A DNA stretch of 30,665 nt from SB15 sp964639245 (lineage in GTDB: Bacteria > Chloroflexota > Anaerolineae > Aggregatilineales > J027): assembly GCA_964639245.1 (NCBI GenBank), contig CAZXCU010000035.1, positions 1 through 30,665 of the forward strand. The letters are read 5' to 3'. The notes beneath the pieces were generated by a model, which saw only the letters and a list, made by a program, of their open reading frames with translations, made no database searches and was not told the origin of the DNA. Below are positions 1 to 7,588 of the stretch, in pieces (the stretch's first letter is position 1; each line of letters starts with the position of its first letter). Position numbers and translations under genes: made by a program.

Positions 1-1259
1 ACAAGGATGGGTTCAGCCAGTGGGGGGGCATCAACAACTCCGGTAAATTCCACCGCACCCACATCACAGGGAGTGGTGCGGGGTTCGCCGCGCTGGTCAG
101 TTTCCGGGCAAGGGCTGCCGCCGCCCGTGTCAATCGCCGGGCTGCCTTGCTGCAAAGCAAACGTTTGAGTCAACCCGCCATAATTACCGAGTTCCAGCAG
201 CATCGGGTCAACCCGCTGGTCGAACACCAGCAGACTTTCATCCACATCCTGCGCCAGCGTCCCGATGATATTCGTTCCTGATGAGGCAATCACCCATCCT
301 ACAAAATCTTCCCCCTCTGCTCCCAGAGGCGAACGGTTGCGGCTGATGATGCTGTCGTTGAGGATAAACCCGCCTGAGAGTCCCGCGCCACTCCGCGCTT
401 CATTATCGGCTACGGTGACGTAATTGAGCGTGGTTTCTGTGCCTGACCAGATAGCACCACCGGTTTCCTGGGCGGAATTGCGGGCAAAGGTTGAATTGGT
501 GATGGTGACGGTGGCTGTACCGTAAAAATTCATGGCTTCTGAGATGACTATTGCCCCGCCATTTCCCGCAGAAACATTCCCGACAAACGAGGAGCCGAGG
601 ATGGAAATAACATTGGGGTCGCTGTCATCTGTGATTCCAATATCAATTGCCCCCCCACTCCGATTGGCGTAAGGGTCATCACTGGGGAGAGACCGGTTAT
701 TGATAAAACTGCTGTTCCGAATAACAATGCTTGGCGTACCCCTTACCATGAGCGCACGCCCCTGATTATTTTGAAAAATCATATTTTCTAAAATCAGCGC
801 TTCAATGCCATCATACCAGATATTGATGCCGCCGCTTGTCCCTAGATAGGAGTCACCTAGCCCATTTTGAAGGGTCAAGCCGGATATTGTCACTTCGGCG
901 GCATAGTCATCCTGAATGGAAATAATCTGGACAGTTCCGCCGCCATCCAGCGCCAAAAGTTCAGCACCGGGGCCAACAATCATGATCGATTTATCAATAA
1001 TAAGCGGGGCTTGCAGCAGAATCACACCGCTGAGTCCCTCCGCAAAGCCGATCATTTCACCGGGTTGGGCAAGGGCGAGTGCATGGCGTAGGGTGCAGCT
1101 TTCCGGGCATCCTCGCGGTGCATCCTCCAATGAATTGACGACCCAAGTCGGGGTGTTTTGCGCGAATGGATGACGCTCAGGTTGATGAGCCAGTACAGAC
1201 CCGCCGGAGAGGGTCAAAAGGAGTAGGAACAGCAGAATCAATTTTGCCGTAGCAGACAT
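1..1259 (-). CDS. Secreted right-handed beta-helix protein, choice-of-anchor Q type (partial, C-terminus beyond left edge)
   Basis: An open frame runs from an ATG at 1259 to the left edge without a stop (419 codons). A GGGAG ribosome binding site lies about 7 nt upstream. The first 24 residues form a Sec signal peptide (basic start, Leu-rich core, ending SVLA). Next comes VVNSLEDAP...CPESCTLRHAL, a variant of the CSLREA entry motif of secreted bacterial beta-helix proteins. The body repeats short strands with I-x-N-S-x-F/T-x-N-N and G-G-A-I turns, typical of parallel beta-helix (polymorphic outer-membrane-like) repeats. Near the left edge, TDQRGEPR followed by CDVGAVEF is the signature of the choice-of-anchor Q domain. 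It is probably an exported surface or adhesin-like protein; no enzymatic residues are evident. The C-terminal anchor is not in the window. Confidence 0.85.
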   Translation of the reverse strand, partial: MSATAKLILLFLLLLTLSGGSVLAHQPERHPFAQNTPTWVVNSLEDAPRGCPESCTLRHALALAQPGEMIGFAEGLSGVILLQAPLIIDKSIMIVGPGAELLALDGGGTVQIISIQDDYAAEVTISGLTLQNGLGDSYLGTSGGINIWYDGIEALILENMIFQNNQGRALMVRGTPSIVIRNSSFINNRSLPSDDPYANRSGGAIDIGITDDSDPNVISILGSSFVGNVSAGNGGAIVISEAMNFYGTATVTITNSTFARNSAQETGGAIWSGTETTLNYVTVADNEARSGAGLSGGFILNDSIISRNRSPLGAEGEDFVGWVIASSGTNIIGTLAQDVDESLLVFDQRVDPMLLELGNYGGLTQTFALQQGSPAIDTGGGSPCPETDQRGEPRTTPCDVGAVEFTGVVDAPPLAEPIL

Positions 1260-1416
1260 GGAAATTCTCCCAGAGCAGGTTTTGAGTATCCCTTCTCAAT
1301 ATATGCAATGAAGAACAACGAATCATCTGAGAATACTCACCACATGTTGCAATAGATGTCATATCACACTTCAAATATGGATAAATCGGGAGGGTCACTG
1401 TATCGCACGGCGAAAC

Positions 1417-1448
1417 TGTACGGGTACGGTCACAGACCCACCCGTACA
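1417..1448. repeat. Intergenic hairpin of the GGGTGGGT/ACCC family
   Basis: TGTACGGGT (1417-1425) pairs perfectly with ACCCGTACA (1440-1448); the inner part is GGTCACAGACC. It lies 13 nt after the stop of the GyrI-like gene, so on the minus strand it could end that transcript, although no clear T-tract follows. The core GGTCACAGACCCACCCGTAC recurs exactly at 30408-30427, and a related copy lies at 19671-19693. Confidence 0.6.
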
Positions 1449-1461
1449 AAAGATTTATTGG

Positions 1462-2046
1462 TTAGCCTGCTTGGACAATCGGCTGGCGGATAATGGTTTT
1501 TAATTTTTCGGGTGCAGCACGGCGCGGGTCGCCCAGATAAATTTCGTGGTGTTTGCCCGTCAGCGCGTATCCATTTTGGTGAATGAACTCATGCAGCGCG
1601 GCAATGGTGGGTGCTTCGGCTTCGTAGGGGCCGATGTGCAAAGTTTGCGCGGCTTGGCCTTCGTGATAGGACTCAAAGCGGGGTAGGGTGGTCATATTTT
1701 TCTTATGTCGCACTTCCTCGCAGGCACGCGCTACCCATTCCGCCGTGACAACTTCCGGTTGCATAATCATGACCGTCCATTGCCAGTTCGATTTGTCGTC
1801 CATACGGAAGTCATTCATATCTTCCGTCCACCATAAGCCCTCCAAGGGCATCACTTTGAATTCCACACCGAGCTGTTTTTTGATGGCAAATTTGAGGGTA
1901 TACGCCACAGCATACATTGCCTGCATTGCTTCCTCAAATACGGATGAGTTCGGGTCGCCCTGTCCATCCATCATCAAAAAGTTCATCGGGGGAACATCGA
2001 GAATCGCTACTTTCTTGGCAGAGGCTTTATACAGCGAGTCCAACAT
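1462..2046 (-). CDS. GyrI-like small-molecule-binding protein (COG4832 type)
   Basis: A 194-residue stand-alone GyrI-like (SHS2-fold) protein. Conserved family stretches are visible: EGLWW (69-73), HEGQAAQTLHIGPYEAE (128-144), HHEIYLGDP (166-174) and KLKTIIRQP near the C-terminus (181-189). AAGGAG lies 6 nt before the ATG. The gene follows the MerR regulator stop by only 15 nt, so the two are almost certainly one operon. GyrI-like domains bind hydrophobic drugs in regulators such as BmrR, and some stand-alone members hydrolyse cyclopropane-containing genotoxins. The substrate here is unknown. The operon suggests a role in detecting or binding a small toxic molecule, which is an inference. Confidence 0.85.
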   Translation of the reverse strand: MLDSLYKASAKKVAILDVPPMNFLMMDGQGDPNSSVFEEAMQAMYAVAYTLKFAIKKQLGVEFKVMPLEGLWWTEDMNDFRMDDKSNWQWTVMIMQPEVVTAEWVARACEEVRHKKNMTTLPRFESYHEGQAAQTLHIGPYEAEAPTIAALHEFIHQNGYALTGKHHEIYLGDPRRAAPEKLKTIIRQPIVQAG

Positions 2047-2061
2047 GGGTTTTGCTCCTTG

Positions 2062-2880
2062 TTATTTTTCTACCGGAAACATGATTTCGGTTAAGGGGGT
2101 GCCATCCTGTGGCCCACGCAGATAGGTTTCGCGGGGTGTCCCGACGATTTTATAGTGATTGTCCTGAATCCAGCGGCCTAACGCGGTGTAGGCGTTTTCG
2201 ATGGTGTCATAGCTGCCTTCGTGCAGGGTGCTGGCTGCGAGTGGGACAGGGGGAAGTTCCTGCAAAATCATCTGACGCTGATTGCTCAAGGGAATCTGGG
2301 TCGGGGCGGAGGCCGTCACCGGAAAGCCGATTTCAACAGTAAAATCGGTGGGGGTAAATTCCATATCGGGATACATGCTGAAGGGTGCGCCGGCAAATTC
2401 AACATGCTGCTGCATCATGGCCTGAGCGCATTCGCCCAAGAGTGTTCCTACATAATCGGTGGTCGGCGCAATTTCGCGGATAAACAATACCTGCTGTGCT
2501 TCATAGGCTTTCAAGAGAATGTCATGGGTTGGCATGTTGCCCTCCTGTTCAAGATGGCTTAGGCGTGCGGCGACCCGTGCCAAGCGTGCCTGTTCCTCAT
2601 CCACAATTTGCTGAAGTTCGGCCTGTTTGAGCCGCAGCATCCCGCGAATTTCGTCCGGTGAAACGGTTTGCTCGACCATCGCCTTGATTTGCGTGAGCGA
2701 CAACCCCAAGTCCTTGAGCGCCAAGATGCGATTCAGGCGCGGCAGTTGGTCAATGGAGTAGTAGCGATAGCCCGTGAATGGGTCAATATGGATGGGTTCG
2801 AGCAACCCAATATCGGCGTAGTACCGCAGGGCAGACACCGGAACACGACAAAACTTAGAAAAGTCGCCAATTTTGAACAT
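2062..2880 (-). CDS. MerR-family transcriptional regulator with GyrI-like effector domain
   Basis: This 272-aa protein has the N-terminal MerR winged helix-turn-helix at residues 1-70 (MFKIGDFSKFC, VSALRYYADIGLLEP, GYRYYS, LKDLGLSL). A dimerisation helix follows at about 75-115, and a GyrI-like effector-binding domain at about 118-272. This is the BmrR/BltR-like architecture of multidrug-responsive activators. It should bind the palindrome in its own 19-bp-spacer promoter and remodel that promoter when a ligand occupies the GyrI-like domain. GAAGGAAA precedes the ATG. It is first in an operon with a second, free-standing GyrI-like protein. The ligand cannot be predicted from sequence. Confidence 0.9.
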   Translation of the reverse strand: MFKIGDFSKFCRVPVSALRYYADIGLLEPIHIDPFTGYRYYSIDQLPRLNRILALKDLGLSLTQIKAMVEQTVSPDEIRGMLRLKQAELQQIVDEEQARLARVAARLSHLEQEGNMPTHDILLKAYEAQQVLFIREIAPTTDYVGTLLGECAQAMMQQHVEFAGAPFSMYPDMEFTPTDFTVEIGFPVTASAPTQIPLSNQRQMILQELPPVPLAASTLHEGSYDTIENAYTALGRWIQDNHYKIVGTPRETYLRGPQDGTPLTEIMFPVEK

Positions 2881-2908
2881 TGTCTTTCCTTCGAGCGCTC
2901 TTAACTTG

Positions 2909-2939
2909 AGTGTAGTGTCTCAAGCAGCTTGAGAGTCAA
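2909..2939 (-). promoter_or_regulatory. MerR-type promoter and operator of the regulator/GyrI-like operon
   Basis: On the minus strand a -35 box TTGACT (2939-2934) and a -10 box TACACT (2914-2909) are separated by exactly 19 bp, the long spacing that MerR activators correct by twisting DNA. The spacer contains the perfect palindrome CTCAAG-CAG-CTTGAG (2919-2933), directly next to the -35 box. A third CTTGAG half site is at 2905-2910. The -10 box is 28 nt before the ATG. Confidence 0.8.
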
Positions 2940-2984
2940 GCGGTGAATGGGTTAAATTCTATAAAAATAAAAAAAGGATGTTCG

Positions 2985-4016
2985 ATGCGGAAGATTTTTT
3001 TGATTGTGCTGATTCTGGTGGGTGTGGTTCGCCCATCCACCGCCCAAGAAGCGACGGATGAAACACTCACCGATTTAATTGCCAAAATTGACGCGGGCAA
3101 ATATGGCAATGTTCACAGCTTGTTGGTGTCACATCAGGGCGAAGTGGTCGCTGAAGCCTATTTTGGCGGCTACGAAGCCGACGAAACCCACGCGGCTTTT
3201 TCTGTCACCAAAAGCGTTATCTCCATTGGAATCGGGATGGCGATTGAGCAGGGGTATCTCACCGGAACAGATGCAACCTTGGGCGAACTGTTACCCGATT
3301 CTGGGCTTACTCCCGAAAAACAGGCGATTACGCTTGAAGATTTGCTGACGATGCAGCCCGGCCTCGCATGGTATGAGGACTACTATCTCGCCGAAAATCA
3401 GCCGAGTGATGTGATTCAAATTGCCAGCGAAACGGATTGGGTGGCTTATGTGCTGGACAAACCGATGGTTGCCGAAGCAGGTAGCCAATTTAATTACAGC
3501 AGTGGCACAAGCATTGTTCTGGGGGCGATTTTAAAACAGGCCACCGGACAAAATCCTGCCGATTTTATCGGTGAAAATTTATTCGCACCGTTGGGCATTA
3601 CCGACTGGACATGGGAGGACACGCCGGATGGTCTCAGCAATGGCGGGTGGGGCTTGTTTTTGCTGCCGCGTGATATGGTCAAAATTGGCGAATTGATTTT
3701 GAACGGCGGACGCTGGAACGGCGAACAACTTGTCGCTGAGGAGTGGGTTGCGCTTTCCACCCAACCGCAGGTTTTGCAGGTGGATGCTGGCTTGGATTAC
3801 GGCTATCAATGGTGGATGATGTCCGACAATTATTTTGAGGAACACAAGCTCCGCCTGACTTCTGTGCCAATTGCGTGGGGGTTTGGCGGGCAGCTTATCA
3901 TCATCGCACCGGAATTGGATGTGGTGGTCGTTTCGACGGCGGGGAATTTTATGAACGAAGATTATTTGCTGGTGGATGCAGTGGCGGATGTGATTTTTCC
4001 GTTGTTTGCGGAATGA
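2985..4016 (+). CDS. Secreted serine hydrolase, beta-lactamase class C / esterase family
   Basis: The ATG at 2985 is chosen because AAAGGA lies 6 nt upstream and the protein then begins with a clean signal peptide (RKIFLIVLILVGVV...STAQ); an earlier in-frame ATG at 2943 lacks both. The 343-aa product has the catalytic SxxK motif S-V-T-K at residues 73-76, the Y-S-S motif (YxN-like) at 171-173 and a late WGFGGQ in place of the usual H/K-T-G box. These are features of penicillin-recognising-like serine hydrolases (class C beta-lactamase, D-aminopeptidase and EstB-type esterases). Substrates in this family are very diverse, so true beta-lactam hydrolysis should not be assumed. It is single-copy between the MerR operon and a convergent tannase-like gene. 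Confidence 0.88.
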   Translation: MRKIFLIVLILVGVVRPSTAQEATDETLTDLIAKIDAGKYGNVHSLLVSHQGEVVAEAYFGGYEADETHAAFSVTKSVISIGIGMAIEQGYLTGTDATLGELLPDSGLTPEKQAITLEDLLTMQPGLAWYEDYYLAENQPSDVIQIASETDWVAYVLDKPMVAEAGSQFNYSSGTSIVLGAILKQATGQNPADFIGENLFAPLGITDWTWEDTPDGLSNGGWGLFLLPRDMVKIGELILNGGRWNGEQLVAEEWVALSTQPQVLQVDAGLDYGYQWWMMSDNYFEEHKLRLTSVPIAWGFGGQLIIIAPELDVVVVSTAGNFMNEDYLLVDAVADVIFPLFAE

Positions 4017-4040
4017 CGCACCCGCCTCCGTAGTTTGTAC

Positions 4041-4081
4041 AAAAAAGCAAAACAAGGGTCAAAAAAACGCTTGTTTTGCTT
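4041..4081 (-). terminator. Likely rho-independent terminator between convergent genes
   Basis: AAGCAAAACAAG (4045-4056) pairs with CTTGTTTTGCTT (4070-4081), a 12-bp perfect stem with a 13-nt loop. Read on the minus strand, the stem is followed by a run of T (4045-4041), which suits the end of the tannase-like gene. The stem is AT-rich, so it is weaker than a classic terminator. The loop contains GGGTCAAAAAAA, also present in other gaps of this window. Confidence 0.6.
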
Positions 4082-4108
4082 GTGGTAGTTAAGTCGGTTG
4101 AGAGGTTA

Positions 4109-5584
4109 CTAGTGGGTATAGCCCGTAATTTCACCAATCCACGCGATGAAGGCTTCGGGGTCTTGGTTTGCGCCGTGTCCTGCATCCCAATACAGCAAGG
4201 TGTTTACCGTTTTGCCTTGATTTTCCAGACTAATTGCCAGATTGGTAATCACCGGAAGGGCAGTGTCGCTGTCGCCGCTGCCATGCCGGATCCACCAGTA
4301 ATCCGCACAACCGCTGCACCCCTGCGAAATGAAATACATCGGGTTCATGAGGTTCACAAGATTTTGCATATTCGCATCAAGTGTGGCGTTCGGGTCGCCG
4401 CTGGTTTGTTGTAAGCTAAAGTTGGTGAAATGCCGCGCATTGGTGGTGGTATCGCCAAATAAAATGTTTTCAGCCGTCGACAAATCAAAGGCATCGAAGG
4501 CCATGAGGCTTTTCTTTCTTCCGATATGGGCTACATAGTCCTCAAAAGTAAAGGTAGCAGTGTCGTTAGACCAAGTAATCCAAGGGTTGTCTGTCAGATA
4601 GGCCGTCCGCTCTTCTTCCGACAGCCCCAGCAGGTAGGTATTTGCCGAAGGAATCAGATAGGTCTGGAGAAGATAGGTGCTGTAGTTGTCCGTGGTCAGT
4701 GTGCCAAAGTCATTCGCGCCTTGTAGGTTCAACGAGGCCAGATAATCGGCAAAGGAGGTTGCGAGTTGTTGGGAGAGGGTTTGGTCGCTGGCGGTTGCGC
4801 CGAATTCCCACTCATACGCCATATCCGCGTGTTCTAAATCGGTAATTGGGCAGTAGTCCGCGCTGGCAAAAATATGATCCTCTGCATCAGCCGCGCCAAG
4901 TTCCTCGAAATAGGCATCGTAAAGATCACTGTTACCCGAAGAACCGAGCAAGGCCGAAAGCGCACCCCCCGCACTTGTCCCGGAGGAAATAATCCATTCG
5001 GCGTTACCGGGCATCAGCGCATCATTGTAACGAATGTAACGTACTGCCGATTTCAAATCCACGATGGCGGCTGGTGCTTTGCCGTAGTATGTGCCATCAT
5101 CCGCTTGATTATCACGACCCCGCACACCGGGTTGTACCACCACATAGCCGGCGGTGAGGGCTAAATCCGCATTGCTGTTGCCACCGCCGCGTCCACCCGG
5201 AAAACCACCGCCGCCGCCCGGAGGTGTCCCTGCCCCACCCCCGGGAGCGCCACCCCCACTCACATTGCTTGCCGACAAATATCCCCCGACAGGAATAACA
5301 AACAGGATGGGCGCATTGGTCGCATCAATCGCTTCGCCGTTAATTTTGACCGGAACTTTAACATTCAGGCTCTGGTAATCGGCATCGACAGGATTTGCGA
5401 CATAGGTAATCTGTTCGTAGAGGTGGTAGGTGACTTCGACATCCCCCGTGGAAGTGGTGACGGTGACGGTTTCTTCTGTGAAGTTCTCTACCGGAAATTG
5501 AAGGGCATCTTCCTGCGCGGAAAGTGTTCCTAGCCCTATCGACAAAAGCATGACGCATAAAACCAAACTGCTTAAAAAACGCAT
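4109..5584 (-). CDS. Secreted alpha/beta hydrolase resembling subtype B tannase
   Basis: A 491-aa protein with a signal peptide (to LSAQ at about 24). The nucleophile elbow is G-T-S-A-G-G (202-207, Ser204). DYCPITDLEHADMAYEW (243-259), WWIRHGSGDSDTA near the C-terminus with the likely acid Asp, and DAGHGANQDPEAF (467-479, likely catalytic His470) follow. This ordered set matches bacterial subtype B tannases and related feruloyl-esterase-like hydrolases, which cleave galloyl or similar aromatic esters. A very Gly/Pro-rich insert (about 110-135) interrupts the region after the first strands and is unusual for the family. AAAAGG lies 7 nt before the ATG. The substrate is inferred from family only; an exported plant-phenolic esterase is the best guess. 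Confidence 0.8.
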   Translation of the reverse strand: MRFLSSLVLCVMLLSIGLGTLSAQEDALQFPVENFTEETVTVTTSTGDVEVTYHLYEQITYVANPVDADYQSLNVKVPVKINGEAIDATNAPILFVIPVGGYLSASNVSGGGAPGGGAGTPPGGGGGFPGGRGGGNSNADLALTAGYVVVQPGVRGRDNQADDGTYYGKAPAAIVDLKSAVRYIRYNDALMPGNAEWIISSGTSAGGALSALLGSSGNSDLYDAYFEELGAADAEDHIFASADYCPITDLEHADMAYEWEFGATASDQTLSQQLATSFADYLASLNLQGANDFGTLTTDNYSTYLLQTYLIPSANTYLLGLSEEERTAYLTDNPWITWSNDTATFTFEDYVAHIGRKKSLMAFDAFDLSTAENILFGDTTTNARHFTNFSLQQTSGDPNATLDANMQNLVNLMNPMYFISQGCSGCADYWWIRHGSGDSDTALPVITNLAISLENQGKTVNTLLYWDAGHGANQDPEAFIAWIGEITGYTH

Positions 5585-5686
5585 GGTAAACCTTTTTACT
5601 AAAATTTCAACCGCCGCTTATGATAGACGACAATTACCGGAGAAATCTAAAATGCACCCTAAGCAGCCTTAAATTTAGCTTAAATT

Positions 5687-5808
5687 CTCACCTTACGCAG
5701 AATCGCGTTTTGGGGACATTTTTTGACCCCGCCCTGCCTTCGGCTTCCCTCCCCAATGCTTTGGGGAGGGATGGAGGGTGGGGATTTTCCCACATTGCGT
5801 AAGGTGAG
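5687..5808. mobile_element. MITE-like element with 13-bp terminal inverted repeats and a 7-bp direct repeat
   Basis: Perfect 13-bp ends, CTCACCTTACGCA (5687-5699) and TGCGTAAGGTGAG (5796-5808), bound a 122-bp element. It is flanked on both sides by TTAAATT (5680-5686 and 5809-5815), as expected of a target-site duplication. Inside is a strong hairpin, CCCTCCCCAA...TTGGGGAGGG. There is no coding capacity, so a transposase would have to act in trans. The right flank reaches the last base of the DUF952 stop codon, so the insertion lies exactly at the gene end. Related truncated copies are at 29288-29368 and 13915-13984. The rest of the 230-bp gap (5585-5679) holds only the tannase leader and AT-rich sequence. 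Confidence 0.75.
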
Positions 5809-5814
5809 TTAAAT

Positions 5815-6201
5815 TTATATTTTCGCATCGTCAATGACATCCATCGGCAGTTTGAATGTCCCATCTACCTCCGGTGGAAACGCAACGATCTTGACCACTG
5901 CATCCAGATTCAACGCGCCGTAAATATGGGGGAACAGGTCGGTTTTGTGCGGTTCGGGTTGTCCGGTGTGCGGGTCAATTGGCGGCTCAAATTTGACTTC
6001 GGCGGTGACTTTTTCCGTATCAATCACCAGCAGCACTAAATCGGTTTGCCCGTGAAAGACAAAATTTGCTACACGGATGACCTGTTCGGCGGTGGAACAA
6101 TGAATAAACCCCTGCGAATCCAATGTGTCCCCGCGATAGCTGCCACTTTGCTGCGCGGTGTGCCAATCGGCAGGGCGGGTGATGTGCAAAATATGAGACA
6201 T
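5815..6201 (-). CDS. DUF952 family protein
   Basis: 128 aa. MSHILHITRPADWHTAQQSG, then SQGFIHCSTAEQV and a late phosphate-binding-like PHIYGALNLDAVV, is the usual pattern of DUF952 proteins (small alpha+beta proteins distantly like ADP-ribosyl transferase or glutathione-S-transferase-like folds; biochemical role not established). AGGGAAAAAC precedes the ATG. The gene is divergent from the DinB gene at 6334, and a MITE abuts its stop codon. The family call is firm; the function is unknown. Confidence 0.85.
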   Translation of the reverse strand: MSHILHITRPADWHTAQQSGSYRGDTLDSQGFIHCSTAEQVIRVANFVFHGQTDLVLLVIDTEKVTAEVKFEPPIDPHTGQPEPHKTDLFPHIYGALNLDAVVKIVAFPPEVDGTFKLPMDVIDDAKI

Positions 6202-6333
6202 GTTTTTCCCTGTAAAATACTAGACAAGGCAATTTTAGCTCCTTGTACATGGAAAATTTTACGCACGCACCAGAAATTTGCATTACCAGAACTTTTGTTT
6301 CATACTCTGCCCATAAACTTTAGGAGGGATAAG

Positions 6334-6831
6334 ATGAAAGAATTGCTGATTTCGATGTACGATTACAATTTTTGGGCGCACAAGCACCTCTGGAAAAGTG
6401 TCATGCAACTCAAAGAGGAACAGTTTCATCAGGATTTGCAGTATTCGGTGGGGTCAATTCATATGCAGGTGGTTCACACGATGGGTGTGGAATATTGGTG
6501 GACTCATTTTCTGGCAGAGGGAGTGTATCAATTTATTGAACCAGCACAGTACACCACCCGTGAGCAGATTCGCACCCAGTGGGATGAATCCGAAAAGTAT
6601 ATCCGTGCCTACCTGGAGAAATTGACTCCACAAGCATTGGAACGCGAAGTCAAACCCGAATTTTGGGATGAACATGAAGCGCCCATCAAAGTCTGGCAGG
6701 CCTTGTTTCAGGTGGTGAATCACAGCACCGACCATCGCGCCCAGATCTTAGCCGGTTTGCATCGTTTGGGTGCGCCCACCATGGGGCAGGACTATCTGAA
6801 TTACGCACACGGCGAAAATCCGTATGAATAA
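6334..6831 (+). CDS. DinB/YfiT family putative metal-dependent enzyme
   Basis: The ATG at 6334 is chosen because TAGGAGG ends 6 nt before it; the frame stays open upstream but would lack a binding site and would overlap the divergent DUF952 gene. The 165-aa helical protein carries the three spaced histidines of the DinB four-helix bundle, His48 (H-x4-H-T context), His130 and His134 (NHSTDHRAQ), which bind a divalent metal. Some members are thiol transferases using bacillithiol or mycothiol; others have no known role. Its stop is only one base from the stop of the convergent TPR gene. Confidence 0.88.
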   Translation: MKELLISMYDYNFWAHKHLWKSVMQLKEEQFHQDLQYSVGSIHMQVVHTMGVEYWWTHFLAEGVYQFIEPAQYTTREQIRTQWDESEKYIRAYLEKLTPQALEREVKPEFWDEHEAPIKVWQALFQVVNHSTDHRAQILAGLHRLGAPTMGQDYLNYAHGENPYE

Positions 6832-6832
6832 A

Positions 6833-7570
6833 TTAGCCCGCGCAGCCACCCAGTTCATCTGCGCGGGTTTGTACATCCAAGGCTGCTTCTCCTCCTGCCA
6901 GATTGAGGTAGGTGCAGTAACTTGCCAGCGCAAGGTCGGTTTGCCCGCGTTCGTCATAGACCAACCCGCGCCCCCAATAGGCCGACGCATAAAGGCGGTC
7001 AATTTTAATCGCCTGTGTGTAGTCGTCAAAGGCTGCGCCGAGTTCACTCAGGGCAAAATAGGCATCACCCCGATTGATATACGCAAGCGGATACACCGGA
7101 TTCAGTTTCAAGGCGCGGGTGTAATTTTCAATCGCAAGAGTAAATTCGCCCAAGTTGTAATACACCCACCCGCGATTGTTCAGGGTGTCGCTTTCATAGG
7201 GACTCAAACTCAGCGCCTTGTCAAAATCGGCTAAGGCCAGTTCATATTCGCCCAAATCGGTATAGGCCAAGCCGCGATTGTTCCACGCATCCACATAGGC
7301 GGGGTCGAGCGCAATAATCGTCGTATAATCCGCGATGCCTTTTTCGTACAAACCCAATTCAATATAGGTGTAGGCCCGCCCATGATAGGCCCATGTGAGG
7401 GGGTCATATTCTGCATCAATGGCACAGGTAAAATTTTCGAGCGCGGTCTCGTAATCCAAAGAATCCAGCGCTGCCAAACCTTCCTCATAACATTTTTCCG
7501 CCGAGCGCTGTGCGTAGACAGGCGGAACGGTCATGCTTACGATGAATATAATCAGCGCAAAAAAGCGCAT
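6833..7570 (-). CDS. Secreted or lipid-facing tetratricopeptide repeat protein
   Basis: A 245-aa protein with a signal peptide (MRFFALIIFIVSMTVPPVYAQ) followed by about six TPR units. Each has the A-x-x-x-R-G/N-x-A-Y-x-x-L-G-x-Y-x-x-A-x-x-D/N-Y/F-x-x-A-I pattern, for example WAYHGRAYTYIELGLYEKGI and AWNNRGLAYTDLGEYELAL. No catalytic domain is attached, so it is probably a protein-interaction scaffold outside the membrane. AGGAG lies 5 nt before the ATG. It follows the SHOCT gene by 18 nt on the same strand and is probably co-transcribed with it. Confidence 0.88.
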   Translation of the reverse strand: MRFFALIIFIVSMTVPPVYAQRSAEKCYEEGLAALDSLDYETALENFTCAIDAEYDPLTWAYHGRAYTYIELGLYEKGIADYTTIIALDPAYVDAWNNRGLAYTDLGEYELALADFDKALSLSPYESDTLNNRGWVYYNLGEFTLAIENYTRALKLNPVYPLAYINRGDAYFALSELGAAFDDYTQAIKIDRLYASAYWGRGLVYDERGQTDLALASYCTYLNLAGGEAALDVQTRADELGGCAG

Positions 7571-7588
7571 AGGGACTCCTGCATTTTC

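Noticed and set aside
1177..1449. 90-aa minus-strand frame
   Set aside because: It overlaps the beta-helix gene start in another frame and crosses a hairpin repeat; the other frame has a signal peptide and domain motifs.
2985..4016. Antibiotic-resistance beta-lactamase
   Set aside because: The motifs show only the serine-hydrolase fold; the third motif is WGFGGQ and no resistance lineage can be recognised.
5154..5378. Pro-rich 74-aa frame
   Set aside because: It is the antisense of the Gly-rich segment of the tannase-like gene.
6046..6333. Long N-terminal extension of the DinB frame
   Set aside because: It overlaps the divergent DUF952 gene; the DinB family starts at 6334, where a strong TAGGAGG is placed.
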